Shown one piece after another: positions 61,427 to 64,000 of a stretch of DNA of 64,000 nucleotides (position 1 is the stretch's first letter; each line of letters starts with the position of its first letter). The DNA is from Trichomonas tenax (taxonomy: Eukaryota > Parabasalia > Trichomonadida > Trichomonadidae). Where the stretch lies: positions 1 through 64,000 of the forward strand of contig JALKBU010000012.1 in the NCBI GenBank assembly GCA_023091735.1. Direction: 5' to 3'. A program made the position numbers and the translations under genes. The notes under the pieces were generated by a model. It saw nothing but the letters and a program-made list of their open reading frames with translations, was not told the origin of the DNA and did not search any database.

Positions 61427-64000
61427 ATGTTAAGAAATTACCTTCTCTTTGATAATTTACTAAATCAAGCAGTTTCACTAATTCCGACGCCTAAGATAGA
61501 AGGAGATGCGATGATTATTGATACAGAAACTGATTTACAAGAGAATATTACAAATACAATTAATTTTATTAATTCTAAAGGCATTAACACACTTATTATC
61601 GACGACAACCAGGATAATCCTATAACGGAAATAGATACAAGCTCTGTTTTTCAATATATTCAAAAATTCATAATTCGATCAAAAAATGTTACAACAATTT
61701 AAGAACAGGCATTTAGGAATTGTGTTTTACTCCGAGAAGTTGAGTTATCTCCAAGTGTGGTCTATGTTTTGGATGATGCCTTTGCTTATTCTGGAATTGA
61801 AAAGATTAACTTTAAAAATGTCGTGAATGCAGGTCAACACCCTCTTGAAATTTTCAAACACTGCTATAACTTAAAACAAATTGACTTATCAATGCAATAC
61901 ATTACGAAAAGTTGTTTTGAAAGTTGCATTAATCTTCAAAAAGTCGCTTTTTTAAACGAATCATTTGCAATCGCTGATAGTGCTTTTGCTTTATGTTCTT
62001 CTCTTAAAGTGTTCGATTACCCCAATGTTAAGAAAATTACCAAAAATGCATTTTATTATTCAGGAATTGAGGTGCTTAAAATTCATTCGAAATTGAGTTA
62101 TAGCTTTTTGTCATTCAAAAGATGCAATATATCGAAGATCGAGTTTATCGGTGATGGACCATTCATTGTAAGTATTGAAGGATTTAATTACAAACTATAA
62201 ATTCCCAAAGGGATATCAATTTGAAAGCTTAGCCAACTGGCCAAAACTTGAAGAAGTTGAATTATCTGAAGACGTAAATACTCTCAGTGATTATATGTTT
62301 GAAGGATGTTATAATTTGAAAAATGTTGTTGCAAGAAATGTGACAAAAATTGAATCGCGTACATTTAGGTACTGCGTGAACCTTCAAACAATTGATATGC
62401 CAAAGCTCAAAGAAGTTGGTTCTCAAGCTTTTTATAGATGCAGTAATCTTGAATAGAATCTAGATATATTGAGTCTTTCAAAAGTTGAAAAATCTGCTTT
62501 TTCTTTGTGCCACAAGATTAAATTAACAAAAGTTAATTTTGAGGTGTCAAACCAGTCCTTTGCTGGCATCGATAGCTTAACTGAAATAACAACATATAAG
62601 AGCACAATAGATCTTTTAAGAAAGTGTAAGAATCTTAAAAAAGCAACAATTTATAGTGATATCATTGATGACTTCATGTTCTATAGATGCACATCATTGG
62701 AAACTCTTACCATCATCAATAAAAATGCGCTTATTTGCGAAGAAGCATTCGCTTACACAGGCCCCATTGCTTTCATAGATCTTGTACAATGCAATTTTTA
62801 GAGAGCGAAATGTGCTTTGCTCATTCGCAAATTCAATATGTCAAAGCTCCAATGAGCTGCCAATATCTATTCTATGACTGCGCAAAAGCTTCAAAACACA
62901 TATCAGTATTCAATCCAAGTTCCCTTGCGTTTTGTAATGATTACGAACTTATATTTGAAGATGGATTTACTGCTGCAAAAATTGAAGATAATTTCCTCAC
63001 CACAGAATCAGGACAAGAAGTAACCCTTGTAGCAGTCCTTCCAAAAAAAATTCTGAAGTCCAATATACGATTCCTGAAAGAATAACACAAATAGGAAATT
63101 ATGCTTTTACCCTCAATTTTCATATTGAAAGTATTGTAATTTCCCGCAAAATAGCGAATTTGTCGGATGCTTTTATCTATTCACATATAAAGAAGCTCAC
63201 ATTTGGCTCCAATTTGGTTGATGATGACATTCAAATACTAAAAGATACAAACATTACCGAAGTGGTATTTGAATGCCAGATTGGCACGATTCCTGATGAT
63301 ATGTGTAATAATATGGCATATCTTGAAACAGTCAAATTACCAAACACCGTAACAATAATTGGTGAAAATGCATTTCTCGATTGCGTCAATCTAAGAGACA
63401 TTGATTTATCAAACATTACTGAAATTGCAACCAATGCCTTTAGTGGCTGTTCCAATCTTCAGCCTGAACTCGGAAACAACTTAGTGAGTGGTGGAGAAAT
63501 GGCATTTTATGGATGTCAATTCACGACATTAACATTCCCAGATAGCTTGATGTATGTCCAGAAAGGAGCATTCATGAATTGCAAAATGCTCAAAGAAGTC
63601 ACTTTCAACACTAATTTTGCTAATCAAGGTGAATAATTCCTGAAGTATATTTTTGAAGACACGAATATTGAGAAGATACAACTTAAGAGAATGATTGAAA
63701 CGTCATCAACAGCATTTAATGGATTCATTAATACTACAATTAACGCACCATCAGAAGAAGAACTTCAATCCAAGCAATGTAAATTTCAAGAACATTTCAT
63801 GGTATTGAAAGACATTAAAATTGTCACAGCAACAGTTAAAAGATTACCAATGATACTTGAAATACCAGAAGGAATTATCGGCTTTAATTCTCGTTCGCTA
63901 GGATATGGTTTTGATGGACCAGAAAATAGCATTCACCAAAGAAGCCGTTTCAGGTCAAAGATAGGAGTTGTTAAGTTACCTAAATCACTTGTCTATTTGT
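61427..64000 (+). pseudogene. BspA-like leucine-rich-repeat gene, broken and cut by the window end
   Basis: It begins M-L-R-N-Y-L-L-F-D-N-L-L-N-Q, parallel to the gene at 48,331, and follows that gene's repeats in order. Open pieces are 61,427-61,702 (TAA), 61,757-62,200, 62,175-62,456, 62,469-62,801, 62,735-63,085 and 63,160-63,636, separated by stops and frameshifts. Repeats are still recognisable at the window end, so the membrane helix would lie beyond it. It is the divergent partner of the pseudogene at 60,937. Confidence 0.85.

Noticed and set aside
1..64000. CRISPR arrays, rRNA genes or bacterial operons
   Set aside because: No regularly spaced short repeats with unique spacers, no rRNA-like blocks, and gene structure is eukaryotic.

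Overview
The window looks like nuclear DNA from a trichomonad (parabasalid flagellate); I favour a Tritrichomonas or Trichomonas relative but cannot separate them from sequence alone. The reasons are: intronless genes in very AT-rich DNA; short 5' leaders with a TCA(C/T)TT initiator-like motif 10-30 nt before several start codons; BspA-type leucine-rich-repeat surface proteins with one C-terminal membrane helix; and a Maverick/Polinton DNA element. No bacterial operon logic, rRNA gene or intact tRNA gene was recognised.

Layout. 0.7-6.2 kb: a coiled-coil protein ending in an NPF motif, an MFS transporter, a decayed BspA 3' end and a BAR-PH-ArfGAP-ankyrin regulator. 6.2-10 kb: mostly non-coding, with one broken unknown gene. 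10,040-23,178: a 13.1-kb Maverick with ~260-bp terminal inverted repeats and a CCTGC target duplication. It carries a broken protein-primed DNA polymerase B, a broken retrovirus-type integrase, an intact packaging-type ATPase, a broken major capsid protein, and fibre-like, minor-capsid-like and small membrane-peptide genes. 23.2-43.6 kb: a shattered secreted-protein gene, a plant-FUT-like glycosyltransferase, a tyrosine-recombinase remnant, a probable axonemal protein, a small unknown protein, a PMT-like mannosyltransferase and an LMBR1-like membrane protein. Several non-autonomous DNA elements lie between them, including a MULE-like element with a 9-bp target duplication just upstream of the PMT-like gene. 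43.6-64 kb: a BspA cluster with one intact divergent pair (43,659-46,985 minus and 48,331-51,474 plus), one degraded divergent pair (57,918-60,937 minus and 61,427 to the window end, plus) and several detached BspA fragments.

How the parts relate. The housekeeping genes (MFS, ArfGAP, glycosyltransferase, axonemal protein) are compositionally richer in GC and intact. The BspA genes and the Maverick are AT-rich and show duplication and decay. Maverick genes lack the host initiator and instead share an A/T-patterned block ending directly at the start codon, which suggests the element carries its own promoter grammar. Five of the larger Maverick genes and several small ones carry stops, frameshifts or deletions, so this copy is probably dead or dependent on helpers, although the ATPase and three other ORFs remain open.
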